Positions 33,098 to 40,863 of a DNA stretch of 64,000 nucleotides are shown here, one piece after another. Numbering within the stretch: the first letter of the stretch is position 1; every line of letters starts with the position of its first letter. This DNA is from Pseudomonadota bacterium (lineage in GTDB: Bacteria > Cyanobacteriota > Vampirovibrionia > Obscuribacterales > Obscuribacteraceae): NCBI GenBank assembly GCA_021325555.1, contig JAJPGY010000023.1, forward strand, positions 186,001 through 250,000, in the 5' to 3' direction. A model generated the notes under the pieces. The model saw only the letters and a program-made list of their open reading frames with translations. It made no database searches and was not told where the DNA came from. The position numbers were made by a program, and so were the translations under genes.

Positions 33098-35668
33098 ATG
33101 CGCAGTGAACGAAGAAACCTGGTCATCTTTGGTTGCCTGCTCCTGGCGGCGCTTGTGTCCTTCTACGCCCCGTTTCTTTGCGGGCAGCAGTCCTTCTACC
33201 TCTCCGACCTCAGCTACGACTTCGAGCCGCAGAGCCGCTTCATCGGCCAGTCCCTGCGGCTCAACAGGCTGCCGCTGTGGAATCCGTATCTCTTCTGCGG
33301 GATGTCCCAGATCGCCCTGCCTTCACCCGGCATCTTCTACCCGCTGCAATGGCTCTTCGCCTGGCTCTCCTTCAACCGGGCCCTGGCGATTTACATGATC
33401 TTCCACCAGCTCCTGGCCGGGCTGGGCGGTTTCCTGCTGGTCGCCGATTGCGGCTGGGGATCGCTTGCCGCCTCTGTTGGCGGGCTTATCCTGGCGCTGA
33501 CCGGCTACATGTTCTCCTTTCAAAAGAACTTCACCCTGGCTGCCACCGCCGCCTGGCTACCGGTCACGTTGTGGTGCTGCCGGCGGATCGGTGCCGGCGG
33601 AACGGCCAGGCACTGCGCCTGGACCGTGCTCTCGGCGCTGGCTGTCTTCATGATCGTCGCCGCCGGCCGCCCGGAGGTGGGCGCTCCGGCCTTGGCCTTT
33701 ACCGCAGGCGACATCGCTCTGGCAGCCTGCCTGTCCTGGCGGCGGGACGGCAGCGCCGGTCAGGCCGCGCGCACGGCCGCCTGGCGGCTGCTGGCCGTTG
33801 CCACCGGCGTCCTTATCTCCATGCCGATCGTCCTGCCGGTCGCCGAATGGGTGGGCCTGTCGCCGCGGGCAAGCGGGCTCGATCCCGGCGAGGTGCTCTT
33901 CTGGAGCGCCAACTGGTACGACTGGCTGATGATCGCCCTGGCACAGCCGCTGGGCGATCTAAACCTGATCGGCGCCCGGTTTCTCTGCGTGGTGGCAACC
34001 CGCCCGGCTCACATCCCGTTTCTGCCCTCCGCCTTCATCGGGCCGGTGGCACTTACGCTGGCGCTCTGGGGCTGCGCTGACCGCTCCTGGCCCGGGCGCC
34101 GGCTTGTCGCCGCCGTCTTCCTGTCCGGCGCCATAGCCGCCACGGGCGCCTTCACGCCCGTGTTTCCCTGGTTGATTCACAACTTCCCCTCCCTGGGGAT
34201 GTTTCGCTATCCGGTCAAGCTCCTTATCGTTCCTGTCTGGTGCATAGCGCTCCTGGCGGCGCGCGGCGCGATGTCATGCCTGGCGGGTCCACCGGCGCGC
34301 CCGGCTCGACTGCTGCCGTGGATTGTCTGGACCCTCACCGCCCTGACGGGAGTGGCGCTGTCCACCACAGCGGGGGCGGCGTGGCTTGCCGTCCATGCCA
34401 GGGGGCTGGCCAACCCCGGCGTTGATCAGTCGCTTTTGGCTGCCGCCCTGGTCCTCGTTGGTCAAGCCGCCCTGCGGGCAGCGGCCGCGGGTGCAGCAAC
34501 CTGCGCGGGCGCCGAGCTTTTCTGGCGGCGGAGGATCCCGCGCCGGGTCTTCAGCGCCGTGATTGTGGCGGGCTGCGCGGGCTCGATGCTGGCGTGCGCC
34601 TTCATGTTCTACCGTCACGGAACCGAGCCCGGCTTTTTCGCCCACGACTCCTACCTGGGCAAGCGCGTCAAGGAGCTGGCGGACAGGGACGAAGCCAGGC
34701 TCGGCTCGCAGTTTCGCGTGCTGCCGCTCTATTTCGACCCGCTGGCTCGCCCGCCCTGGTATCACGGCAGCAGCCTGGCGGCTTCTAACGCCTGCTTCTA
34801 TCAGTACGCGCGCCAGCTGCTCCTGCCCAATACCAACCTCGACTTTCACGTGCGCTCGTCCTTCGGTTATGAATCGGCTCAGACCGCCGACTTCAAGAAG
34901 ATATTCTTTGACGCGCTCGCCGCGTACCGCCGCTGCTCCGACGTGGAGCTGGCGAAGTTCTGCAAGCTGACGGCAACAAGATACGTCGCTACCCAGGTTT
35001 TCAAAACATATCCGCAGGTAACCGATCTGCGGCGCCTCGATCCGCGGCTGTTTGAGCTCGTCCTCGAGGATCGATCGATGAACGTGCGCGTATTTCGCAC
35101 GGCAGGCGGCGCGCCGCGGGCGTATCTGGTGGGGGACTGGCAGTGGTGCCGGTCGCACAAGGAGGCCATGGACAAGCTGCCGAAGCTGTCCTGGGGCGCG
35201 AGCACCACACCGCGGCGCGCGCTCGTCGAGCACAGATCGGACTACCGGGTGGCCGACGATCCGCAGCCGTCGCCGGGCGCAGAAAGAGAGCTTGCCGGAT
35301 CGTGGGTGAGGTTTCTGCAGGACGAGCCCGAACACATCGCGCTGTCGGTTAAAGCTGACGCGGCCTGTCTTCTCATTCTTGCCGATCACTTTTATCCGGG
35401 CTGGCATGCCCGCGTGGATGGGGTAGCAGCAGAGATCTTTCGGGCGAACGCATTCGAGAGGGCAGTGTACCTGCGCGGAGGCCCGCACCTCATCGAGTTC
35501 GACTACGAGCCGGAGAGCCTCTCGGACGGCATGAGGCTGGCAACTCTGGCTGTCTGCGTTCTTGCCGGGCTTATCGGCGTGGCTGCTTACAAGATGCTTG
35601 CTGCCTCCGCGCGATCAGCTCGGGCGGAGATTCACGCGCCCGGCGGGGGAGATGGAGAAAGCAGCTGA
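33098..35668 (+). CDS. YfhO-family large membrane protein
   Basis: The 856-residue protein starts with a membrane helix, then the conserved motif DLSYDFEPQSRF...LPLWNPYLFCGM typical of YfhO-type proteins. About a dozen membrane helices follow to near residue 500, then a periplasmic C-terminal domain with LADHFYPGWHARVDG, and a last membrane helix near the end. YfhO proteins are GT-C-fold-like and, in Gram-positives, glycosylate lipoteichoic acids or similar polymers. In this Gram-negative the acceptor is unknown. The ATG at 33098 comes 60 bases after nuoN on the same strand. Confidence 0.88.
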   Translation: MRSERRNLVIFGCLLLAALVSFYAPFLCGQQSFYLSDLSYDFEPQSRFIGQSLRLNRLPLWNPYLFCGMSQIALPSPGIFYPLQWLFAWLSFNRALAIYMIFHQLLAGLGGFLLVADCGWGSLAASVGGLILALTGYMFSFQKNFTLAATAAWLPVTLWCCRRIGAGGTARHCAWTVLSALAVFMIVAAGRPEVGAPALAFTAGDIALAACLSWRRDGSAGQAARTAAWRLLAVATGVLISMPIVLPVAEWVGLSPRASGLDPGEVLFWSANWYDWLMIALAQPLGDLNLIGARFLCVVATRPAHIPFLPSAFIGPVALTLALWGCADRSWPGRRLVAAVFLSGAIAATGAFTPVFPWLIHNFPSLGMFRYPVKLLIVPVWCIALLAARGAMSCLAGPPARPARLLPWIVWTLTALTGVALSTTAGAAWLAVHARGLANPGVDQSLLAAALVLVGQAALRAAAAGAATCAGAELFWRRRIPRRVFSAVIVAGCAGSMLACAFMFYRHGTEPGFFAHDSYLGKRVKELADRDEARLGSQFRVLPLYFDPLARPPWYHGSSLAASNACFYQYARQLLLPNTNLDFHVRSSFGYESAQTADFKKIFFDALAAYRRCSDVELAKFCKLTATRYVATQVFKTYPQVTDLRRLDPRLFELVLEDRSMNVRVFRTAGGAPRAYLVGDWQWCRSHKEAMDKLPKLSWGASTTPRRALVEHRSDYRVADDPQPSPGAERELAGSWVRFLQDEPEHIALSVKADAACLLILADHFYPGWHARVDGVAAEIFRANAFERAVYLRGGPHLIEFDYEPESLSDGMRLATLAVCVLAGLIGVAAYKMLAASARSARAEIHAPGGGDGESS

Positions 35669-35772
35669 CGGTGTCTCGTTTCAGTCCGGCCAGAGCGGCT
35701 TGATTAATCACGCAGGACAAGCAGACCCCGGAGAGTGGTAAACTAATGGTGCCCGGCTGACCCTAAAGGTAC

Positions 35773-35846
35773 GCCCTCGTAGTTCAGCTGGATAGAACAC
35801 CTCCGTCCTAAGGAGGGTGTCGGGGGTTCGAGTCCCTCCGAGGGTG
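35773..35846 (+). tRNA. tRNA-Arg (anticodon CCU)
   Basis: A complete cloverleaf can be drawn: 7-bp acceptor stem with one G-U pair, D arm with AGCTGGATAGA, a 5-bp anticodon stem CCTCC/GGAGG with loop GTCCTAA giving CCU, and TTCGAGT in the T loop. The discriminator is G at 35846. No CCA is encoded. The anticodon reads the Arg codon AGG. The endonuclease V frame starts right after the 3' end. Confidence 0.95.
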
Positions 35847-35857
35847 AGGTTTTCAGA

Positions 35858-36376
35858 CTGCTGATCGGCTGCGCGGACGTTCACTACGAAGACGAGCGGG
35901 CCGCGGCTGCTCTGGTTCTCTTCGGCGATTGGTCGAGCGGCACTGCTGTTGAAACCCATGTGCGGGTCCTGCCGCACCCGGCGCCGTACGTGCCCGGGCA
36001 GTTCTACAAGCGAGAGCTTCCGGGCATCTTATCCGTCCTGCCTCTGGTGCGCGCGGAGCCACAGGTCCTTTTGATCGACGGCTACGTCTGGCTGAGCGCC
36101 GGGGGTGCCGGGGGGCAAAAGCCTGGATTGGGAGCGCACCTGTTTCAGGCTCTCGGAGAACGTGTTGCGATCATTGGTCTCGCCAAGACCAATTTTAAAG
36201 CAAGTGGTGCCATCGAGATCTTGCGCGGCCGCAGCAAGCGACCACTTTACGTTACGGCCGCCGGCATGGACGCTCAGTTGGCAGCCGGGCACGTTAAGAG
36301 CATGGAGGGCAGCTACAGGTTGCCGACGCTTGTCAGAACAGCCGATCGGCTGGCCCGCGAAGCACTGAACACCTGA
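35858..36376 (+). CDS. nfi: Endonuclease V-like protein with no standard start codon
   Basis: The 172-residue sequence fits a short endonuclease V, which cuts DNA or RNA one base after inosine. The catalytic Asp positions are present: Asp7 in CADVHY and Asp74 in LLIDGY, with YVPGQFYKRELPGIL, the IGLAK strand and the C-terminal YRLP...TAD. The HPR loop normally found after DG is altered. No ATG, GTG or TTG precedes Asp7 before the tRNA. A CTG at 35858 has GAGGT exactly 7 bases upstream, at the tRNA end, so CTG start is proposed. GTG at 35960 would lose Asp7. It could instead be 5'-truncated. Confidence 0.75.
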   Translation: MLIGCADVHYEDERAAAALVLFGDWSSGTAVETHVRVLPHPAPYVPGQFYKRELPGILSVLPLVRAEPQVLLIDGYVWLSAGGAGGQKPGLGAHLFQALGERVAIIGLAKTNFKASGAIEILRGRSKRPLYVTAAGMDAQLAAGHVKSMEGSYRLPTLVRTADRLAREALNT

Positions 36377-36409
36377 AGACGGTATCGTATTTACTGTCGC
36401 TTCAGCAGC

Positions 36410-36736
36410 TCATTTGGCGCCTGGTTTCTTGCGCCAGTAGCCTTCCACCTTGGTCCCGTCCTTCTTTGTGTATCCCTTCACGTAGACCATGCCTTCGTGC
36501 TCTTTGTCCGTCCCAGCGGCCGGCACTTCAGCCTTGGTCTTTGACTTCGCTTCCGCGGACTTCTTCTTGCCGCCCTTCTTGGCGGTGCCGGTTTCGGCCG
36601 AAGTCGCGGCGGTGGTCTGCTGCTTGGTCATGGATGCCGATTGCTCACCGCCCTTCTTTGATTTGGCGAGCGCACCGGAAGGGGCACTGAGCGCCAGGGC
36701 AAGCAGAGCAGACAGAGCTATTTTTACGATCCGCAT
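36410..36736 (-). CDS. Small exported Lys-rich protein with a C-terminal YVKGYTKKDGT motif
   Basis: The 108-residue protein has a clear signal peptide (IVKIALSALLALALSAPSGALA), a low-complexity Lys/Ser/Ala/Thr-rich middle, and a conserved-looking end, VYVKGYTKKDGTKVEGYWRKKPG. That tail motif occurs in many small secreted bacterial proteins of unknown role. The basic composition would suit binding to nucleic acid, cell wall or LPS. It is convergent with the endonuclease V gene and divergent from mscL. Confidence 0.75.
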   Translation of the reverse strand: MRIVKIALSALLALALSAPSGALAKSKKGGEQSASMTKQQTTAATSAETGTAKKGGKKKSAEAKSKTKAEVPAAGTDKEHEGMVYVKGYTKKDGTKVEGYWRKKPGAK

Positions 36737-36923
36737 AAGTCCTTCTCCTGTCTCCGAATTCGACGTCGTTCTCGATGATGCCGCGATGCCCGGGTACCCG
36801 GGAAGTCATGCTCACCAATTAAATCACGCCCTCCTGTCCGGACGAACCGGTATCGGAACGGTAATCAAGGCCCGGCTCTAGAGACGCTGTTGCTCGTCAA
36901 GCGATCGGCTGGCTAGTCAAGCG

Positions 36924-36952
36924 TTGTGCTCAGGATCGCGCCACACTATAAT
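36924..36952 (+). promoter_or_regulatory. Sigma70-type promoter for mscL
   Basis: TTGTGC (36924-36929), a 17-base spacer, and a perfect TATAAT (36947-36952), ending 50 bases before the mscL start. The -10 box and spacing are ideal; the -35 box is weak. Confidence 0.6.
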
Positions 36953-37002
36953 TCGGCCGCCAACCGGAATCCCGCTGGCAGCTCAACTTTCGGCAGGAAC
37001 CA

Positions 37003-37419
37003 GTGCTAATCCAGGAGTTCAAGGCTTTTCTCACCAAAACCAACGCGCTTGCCCTGGCTATCGGCTTCATCATAGGCGCTGCCACGGGCAAGGTCGTATC
37101 CGCGGTGGTGGACGATCTGATCATGCCGGTAGTGGGACTGCTTTTGCCCGCCGGCGACTGGCAGCAGGCGCAGATTGTTCTGTCTCGGTCAACGGACGCG
37201 GCCGGCAAGGTGACGGTCAACGCCATCAAGTACGGACACTTTTTCGGCGCCGGGCTCGACTTTCTCATCATCGCTTTCGTTGTTTTTCTGATCACGAAAG
37301 CGTTGATCCGCGGCGAGCCGGAGCCGGCGCCCGAGCCGGGCAAGCAATGCCCCGAGTGTATGGAGACGGTTCCGGTGGCAGCCAGGAAATGCCGGGCGTG
37401 CGGCTCCACGCTGAGCTAG
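37003..37419 (+). CDS. mscL: Large-conductance mechanosensitive channel with C-terminal zinc ribbon
   Basis: The 138-residue inner-membrane protein opens under membrane tension to release solutes after osmotic downshock. The N-terminal amphipathic helix (EFKAFLTKTNALALAIGF), the first membrane helix with GAATGKVV, and the second helix (FLIIAFVVFLITKAL) are all present. After the second helix the tail carries two Cys pairs, CPEC and CRAC, in a zinc-ribbon pattern; such tails occur in some MscL proteins. It starts at GTG 37003; translation from this codon places the amphipathic helix right at the N-terminus. Confidence 0.95.
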   Translation: MLIQEFKAFLTKTNALALAIGFIIGAATGKVVSAVVDDLIMPVVGLLLPAGDWQQAQIVLSRSTDAAGKVTVNAIKYGHFFGAGLDFLIIAFVVFLITKALIRGEPEPAPEPGKQCPECMETVPVAARKCRACGSTLS

Positions 37420-37689
37420 TTGGTCAATCGGACCTGGCAGCGGGTCGTAGTAATTCTCGTGATCAATCGCAAGACGGCACATGACAATTTTCTGGTTCGC
37501 CCGCTTAAACCACCAGCGGGCAAGGTCTTCCGGCCTGTGGTTTCCGCGCGCCCTGGAGCCGAACAGCACAATCTTTAGCGGGTTGCCGGCCGAAAGCACG
37601 CGCTTAACTATTGATGCCAGGAGCTCATCGGTCACCGGCGGATAAGCTTCGGGAGCCTGGAGATCTCGATCCATTGCTTTCCTGCTCAT
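37420..37689 (-). pseudogene. Nucleotidyltransferase/HEPN deletion remnant
   Basis: From ATG 37689, with GGAGGT 8-9 bases upstream, residues 1 to 56 look like the N-terminus of a MNT-type nucleotidyltransferase, including the GSRARG motif at 44-49. The DxD metal site that should follow about ten residues later is missing. At residue 57 the sequence turns into what looks like the N-terminus of a HEPN protein (ARWWFKRANQ...CRLAIDHENYYD), then runs into mscL antisense. HEPN and MNT genes form toxin-antitoxin pairs side by side. The simplest reading is that one deletion fused the two gene starts. Confidence 0.55.
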
Positions 37690-37766
37690 AAGGCTACACC
37701 TCCATCCTACTCGGGCTGCATCAAGCGCAGAACGCAGAAGCGGGACGCCCGCGCCCCAAGGGTGGG

Positions 37767-37795
37767 GTCTTTTGCGGACGACGTCCGCAAAAGAC
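37767..37795. repeat. 13-bp perfect inverted repeat, 3-base loop
   Basis: GTCTTTTGCGGAC (37767-37779) and GTCCGCAAAAGAC (37783-37795) with loop GAC. Its right end, AGAC, is shared with the neighbouring terminator stem, so the two hairpins are mutually exclusive at that point. Confidence 0.85.
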
Positions 37796-37825
37796 AGGGA
37801 GGGCAAGCCGCCGCCCTCCCTGTCT
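37792..37825 (-). terminator. Intrinsic terminator downstream of ssb
   Basis: A perfect 13-bp stem, AGACAGGGAGGGC with GCCCTCCCTGTCT, has an 8-base loop and lies 75 bases past the ssb stop on the minus strand. Read on that strand, the stem is followed by TTT, as expected for a Rho-independent terminator. Confidence 0.75.
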
Positions 37826-37899
37826 ACCTTCTCTTTCAGCGCGAGGTTGTGTGGTGTGTCGTGCTGGAAGAAATAGCCGTTTGAACTGTGCGGCCGTTT

Positions 37900-38427
37900 T
37901 CAGGCCGTGCGGCTCTTGCCGCGCCCGCTTGCGGGCCGTTGCTCGGAAGCCGGCGGGCGGTCGGCAGCAAAAGGGCTCCCATAGGCGGCGCCGTCAGTCT
38001 CTTCAGGCGGAGCGTCATCTTCCTGGTCGGGCACGACTACTTCGCCGCCTATGGGCGCATCTCCGATCGGCTGCTCGGCAGCCTGGTCATCTTGAGAAAT
38101 GACTTTCATTCTGGGTGGAAACGCCAGCTGCGTTGCCTCGACGATCGGGGTGATACGACTGTTTCCGTTCTTGTCGGTCCAGTGGTCAAGGACGAGACGC
38201 CCGGTGGCGCCTACCTGGTTGCCTTTGGCCAGGTACTGCCCGGCAAGCTCGGCGAGTTTTCCCCAGGTCTCGACGCGGTAGAAATCCGCGGTATCGAGCG
38301 ACTTGCCGCGGCCCGGCTTCTTGTTGATGGCCACTATGAATGATGTCTTTACCCTGCCGCTGGCAAAATACATCTGCTCAGGCGGCTTCACTAAATTCCC
38401 CACGAGCGAAATGTTGACGAGACTCAT
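37900..38427 (-). CDS. ssb: Single-stranded DNA-binding protein
   Basis: The 175-residue OB-fold protein coats single-stranded DNA in replication and repair. The N-terminal OB domain has VNISLVGNLVKPPE, then FIVAINKK and DFYRVETWGKLAE, ending near residue 105. The tail is acidic (DQEDDAPPEETD) but ends in a basic GRGKSRTA instead of the usual DDIPF tip that recruits partner proteins; this is unusual and may mean another SSB exists. The start is ATG 38427 after GGAGGT. It has a strong promoter at 38495-38524. Confidence 0.92.
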   Translation of the reverse strand: MSLVNISLVGNLVKPPEQMYFASGRVKTSFIVAINKKPGRGKSLDTADFYRVETWGKLAELAGQYLAKGNQVGATGRLVLDHWTDKNGNSRITPIVEATQLAFPPRMKVISQDDQAAEQPIGDAPIGGEVVVPDQEDDAPPEETDGAAYGSPFAADRPPASEQRPASGRGKSRTA

Positions 38428-38494
38428 GGCACATACCTCCATGCGGTGCGTGTGAAAGGTGTTTGTATTTGGTTTTGGGTGGGGAGATGCTGGT

Positions 38495-38524
38495 ACCATA
38501 CCATGCCATACGAATGTATGTCAA
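38495..38524 (-). promoter_or_regulatory. ssb promoter with an embedded inverted repeat
   Basis: On the minus strand a perfect TTGACA (38519-38524) is followed after 18 bases by TATGGT (38495-38500). The inverted repeat CATAC-GAAT-GTATG (38507-38520) fills the spacer and overlaps the -35 box, where a repressor would block RNA polymerase. Whether it is an SOS or other operator is unknown. Confidence 0.6.
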
Positions 38525-38649
38525 CCGGAATTTGTTGGGCCCTGAAAGCGACACCAGGTCACCCGTCTGACCGTTCGCCCGCGGGAGTATGTATTGATCG
38601 GGATCAGAACAGCGGGCCTGATCGCTACAATCTCCTCAGGAGAACCGGT

Positions 38650-39711
38650 GTGTCCGTCGAGCAAGATTGGTTTCAGCGCTACAAATTCTGCCAGCCGCTC
38701 GGACAGGGCGGAATGGGCACCGTGTATCTTGCCGAGGACCGGGCGAACCAGAACATTCAGTGCGTAATCAAACAGCTCACCAACAAATACGGTGACCCGG
38801 CCGAGCACGCCGAGGCCGTTCGCCTATTTCAGAGGGAGGCGGCCATTCTTCGCAACCTGCACCACCCGGGCATAGTTCGTGTCTTTGACGATTACGCCAC
38901 GGAGGACGGGCGTTACTTCCTTGTTATGGACTATGTGCCGGGCAGAGATCTCGACGCGGTGGTCAAGGCCAGCGGGCCGTTGACCTCGGACGCCGTGGTT
39001 CGCATCGCCATTCAGTGCTGCGAGGTGCTCGAGTACATTCACGGGCAGGACCCGCCGGTCATCTACCGGGATGTCAAGCCGAGCAACCTGATGCTCACCC
39101 CGGACGGGCATGTCGTTTTCGTCGATTTCGGAATCGCCAGGTCCTTCATACCGAAACAGGCGGCGACCCGGGTGGTGACGGCCGGATATTCCCCACCGGA
39201 GCAGTATTTTGGCAAGCCGGAGACGCGCAGCGACCTCTACTCCCTCGGCGCCACCATGAGCCACCTGCTCACCGGCATGAGACCGAAGCCGCTCGCCCTG
39301 TGCACCCCCGGACTGATGAACCCGCGGGTGCTTCCCTCGCTGGACGCGCTGGTGAGAAAGCTCACCGCGCACAACGTCGACGATCGCCCACCGACGGCCG
39401 GCGCGGTGCGCTGGGAGCTCTACCGGATATACAAAGAGCTGCACCCCGAGTTCGTGCTGCCGCCTGAGCCGGAAATGCCGGCAAGCGTTGCCGGCCAGGC
39501 AGCGCAGGTGGTGGAGCCCAGCGCGGGCTACGCCGAGCCGAGCATAAGATCGCTGGCCAGATTTCGCGCCGGCGGCTTAGCGGGGGCGCAGGCGACCGCC
39601 CAACCTAAGGCCCGGCCTGGCGCCCAGATGCCGGGCGGGGCCAGGCACTCGAACCCGGAGCGCGGACTCTGGGGGCGGGTCAAGCAGTGGATTCAGAACT
39701 GGATGTCCTGA
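38650..39711 (+). CDS. Hanks-type serine/threonine protein kinase
   Basis: The 353-residue kinase has a Gly-rich loop GQGGMGTVY (18-26), ATP-binding Lys41 in VIK, catalytic Asp141 in YRDVKPSN (Tyr replaces the usual His of HRD), and DFG at 159-161. The activation segment ends in AGYSPPEQ. After about residue 265 comes a Pro/Ala-rich tail of unknown role without a membrane helix, so it appears cytoplasmic. I chose GTG 38650, since AGGAG lies 7 bases upstream; the frame is open further upstream but has no site. It is divergent from ssb. Confidence 0.93.
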   Translation: MSVEQDWFQRYKFCQPLGQGGMGTVYLAEDRANQNIQCVIKQLTNKYGDPAEHAEAVRLFQREAAILRNLHHPGIVRVFDDYATEDGRYFLVMDYVPGRDLDAVVKASGPLTSDAVVRIAIQCCEVLEYIHGQDPPVIYRDVKPSNLMLTPDGHVVFVDFGIARSFIPKQAATRVVTAGYSPPEQYFGKPETRSDLYSLGATMSHLLTGMRPKPLALCTPGLMNPRVLPSLDALVRKLTAHNVDDRPPTAGAVRWELYRIYKELHPEFVLPPEPEMPASVAGQAAQVVEPSAGYAEPSIRSLARFRAGGLAGAQATAQPKARPGAQMPGGARHSNPERGLWGRVKQWIQNWMS

Positions 39712-39737
39712 CCGGTGCGCACGCGCTCCCGGCGGCG

Positions 39738-40649
39738 TTACCGCTTCAGCGTCCGATCGAAAAAATCGATCACCGCCTGATAGGAGGCGCGGTCCATGAA
39801 GCCGTGCCCAGCCCCCCTGACCACCAGCAACTGCGCCTCCACACCCGCCTTTTTCAGGGACCGGTAAAACTCCTCGGATTGGGCAAGCGGAACCACGTTG
39901 TCCTGGTCGCCGTGCATGATCAGGAACGGCGGCTGTCCCCTTTTCACGTAAGTCACCGGGCTTGCCCGGGCAAGGCGCTGTTTCTGGTCGCCGGGGCCCG
40001 GGCCGACAAGCAGCATCTCCGGCGAGTCCGGCTTGCCGAAAACAAGAGCCGGCTTGGGTCCCTGCTGCGCGACGATTGAGACCAAGTCGCTCGGGCCGTA
40101 CCAGTCGCACACCGCCTGCACGCAGCACGAAAACGAGGCGTTGCCCTCCCGGCCCTCGAACTCCTTGACGCCGCAGGTCGTTCCCAGCATCGCCACCAGG
40201 TGGCCCCCTGCCGAGCTTCCCCAGACCCCGATTCGATCGGGATCGAGACCAAATTCGCCGGCGTGCGCGCGCAAATACCGCAACGCCGCCTTGCAGTCCT
40301 CGATCTGGGCCGGGAAGGTCGCCTGATCTGTCAGGCGGTAGTTGACGCTGGCCACCGCATAACCGGCTTTCACCAGAGCGCGGCCCGGACAATCCCATTT
40401 GTCTCCCCCCATCCAGGCGCCGCCGTGAATGTAGACGACAAGAGGAAGGGCGGGCGCGTGCTTGTGCGGGATCACCAGGTCGAGCCGGTGGGCGCTGTCA
40501 AAGAAGTCGTCGGCGTAGCCGAGATCGCGCACAATGCGAACGTCACGCAAGCCGGTCGCCCAGGGCGGCAGCACGGGCGCCTGCCGCTCCTTGTGGCAGC
40601 CGGCAAGCGCCAGCGCCAGAATCGCCCAGAGGAGTAGCCTTGTCTTCAT
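39738..40649 (-). CDS. Alpha/beta hydrolase (esterase/lipase type), lipoprotein
   Basis: The protein of about 303 residues has a lipoprotein signal (MKTRLLLWAILALALAGC, lipobox LAGC), so it is probably anchored in a membrane by its Cys. The oxyanion motif is HGGAW, the nucleophile Ser is in GVWGSSAGGH, the acid Asp is in MHGDQDNVVP, and the His is in GAGHGF. This is the layout of BD-FAE/hormone-sensitive-lipase-like carboxylesterases; the substrate is unknown. An ATG at 40664 is also possible and adds 5 residues. It is convergent with the kinase gene. Confidence 0.88.
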   Translation of the reverse strand: MKTRLLLWAILALALAGCHKERQAPVLPPWATGLRDVRIVRDLGYADDFFDSAHRLDLVIPHKHAPALPLVVYIHGGAWMGGDKWDCPGRALVKAGYAVASVNYRLTDQATFPAQIEDCKAALRYLRAHAGEFGLDPDRIGVWGSSAGGHLVAMLGTTCGVKEFEGREGNASFSCCVQAVCDWYGPSDLVSIVAQQGPKPALVFGKPDSPEMLLVGPGPGDQKQRLARASPVTYVKRGQPPFLIMHGDQDNVVPLAQSEEFYRSLKKAGVEAQLLVVRGAGHGFMDRASYQAVIDFFDRTLKR

Positions 40650-40831
40650 GCCGGACCGCGCCATCGTGCTGCCGGATCAGTGTAGCAAAGCCGGGACGCG
40701 CAGGGGGAGCCTGGCAAGACATCAGCGCTGCCAGCGCCTGATCCGCGCTTGCTGCCGGGACAGAACCCGCTTGCCTGGATCATGAACCGTAATAAACCGG
40801 AGGCAACACCGGATGTGCCCGTGAATTTCTT

Positions 40832-40859
40832 TGTAAAGTGGATCCCAGGAGACTTTACA
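40832..40859 (+). promoter_or_regulatory. Inverted repeat around the patatin ribosome site
   Basis: TGTAAAGT (40832-40839) and ACTTTACA (40852-40859) are perfect 8-bp arms with 12 bases between, 4 bases before the patatin ATG. AGGAG lies in the spacer and right arm, so the mRNA hairpin could hide the ribosome site, or the DNA could be an operator. Confidence 0.4.
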
Positions 40860-40863
40860 GTGC

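Noticed and set aside
35708..35977. Minus-strand frame reading GGTRTPDTLLRTEVFYPAELRG
   Set aside because: This string is the known false protein made by translating the antisense of tRNA-Arg; it is not a gene.
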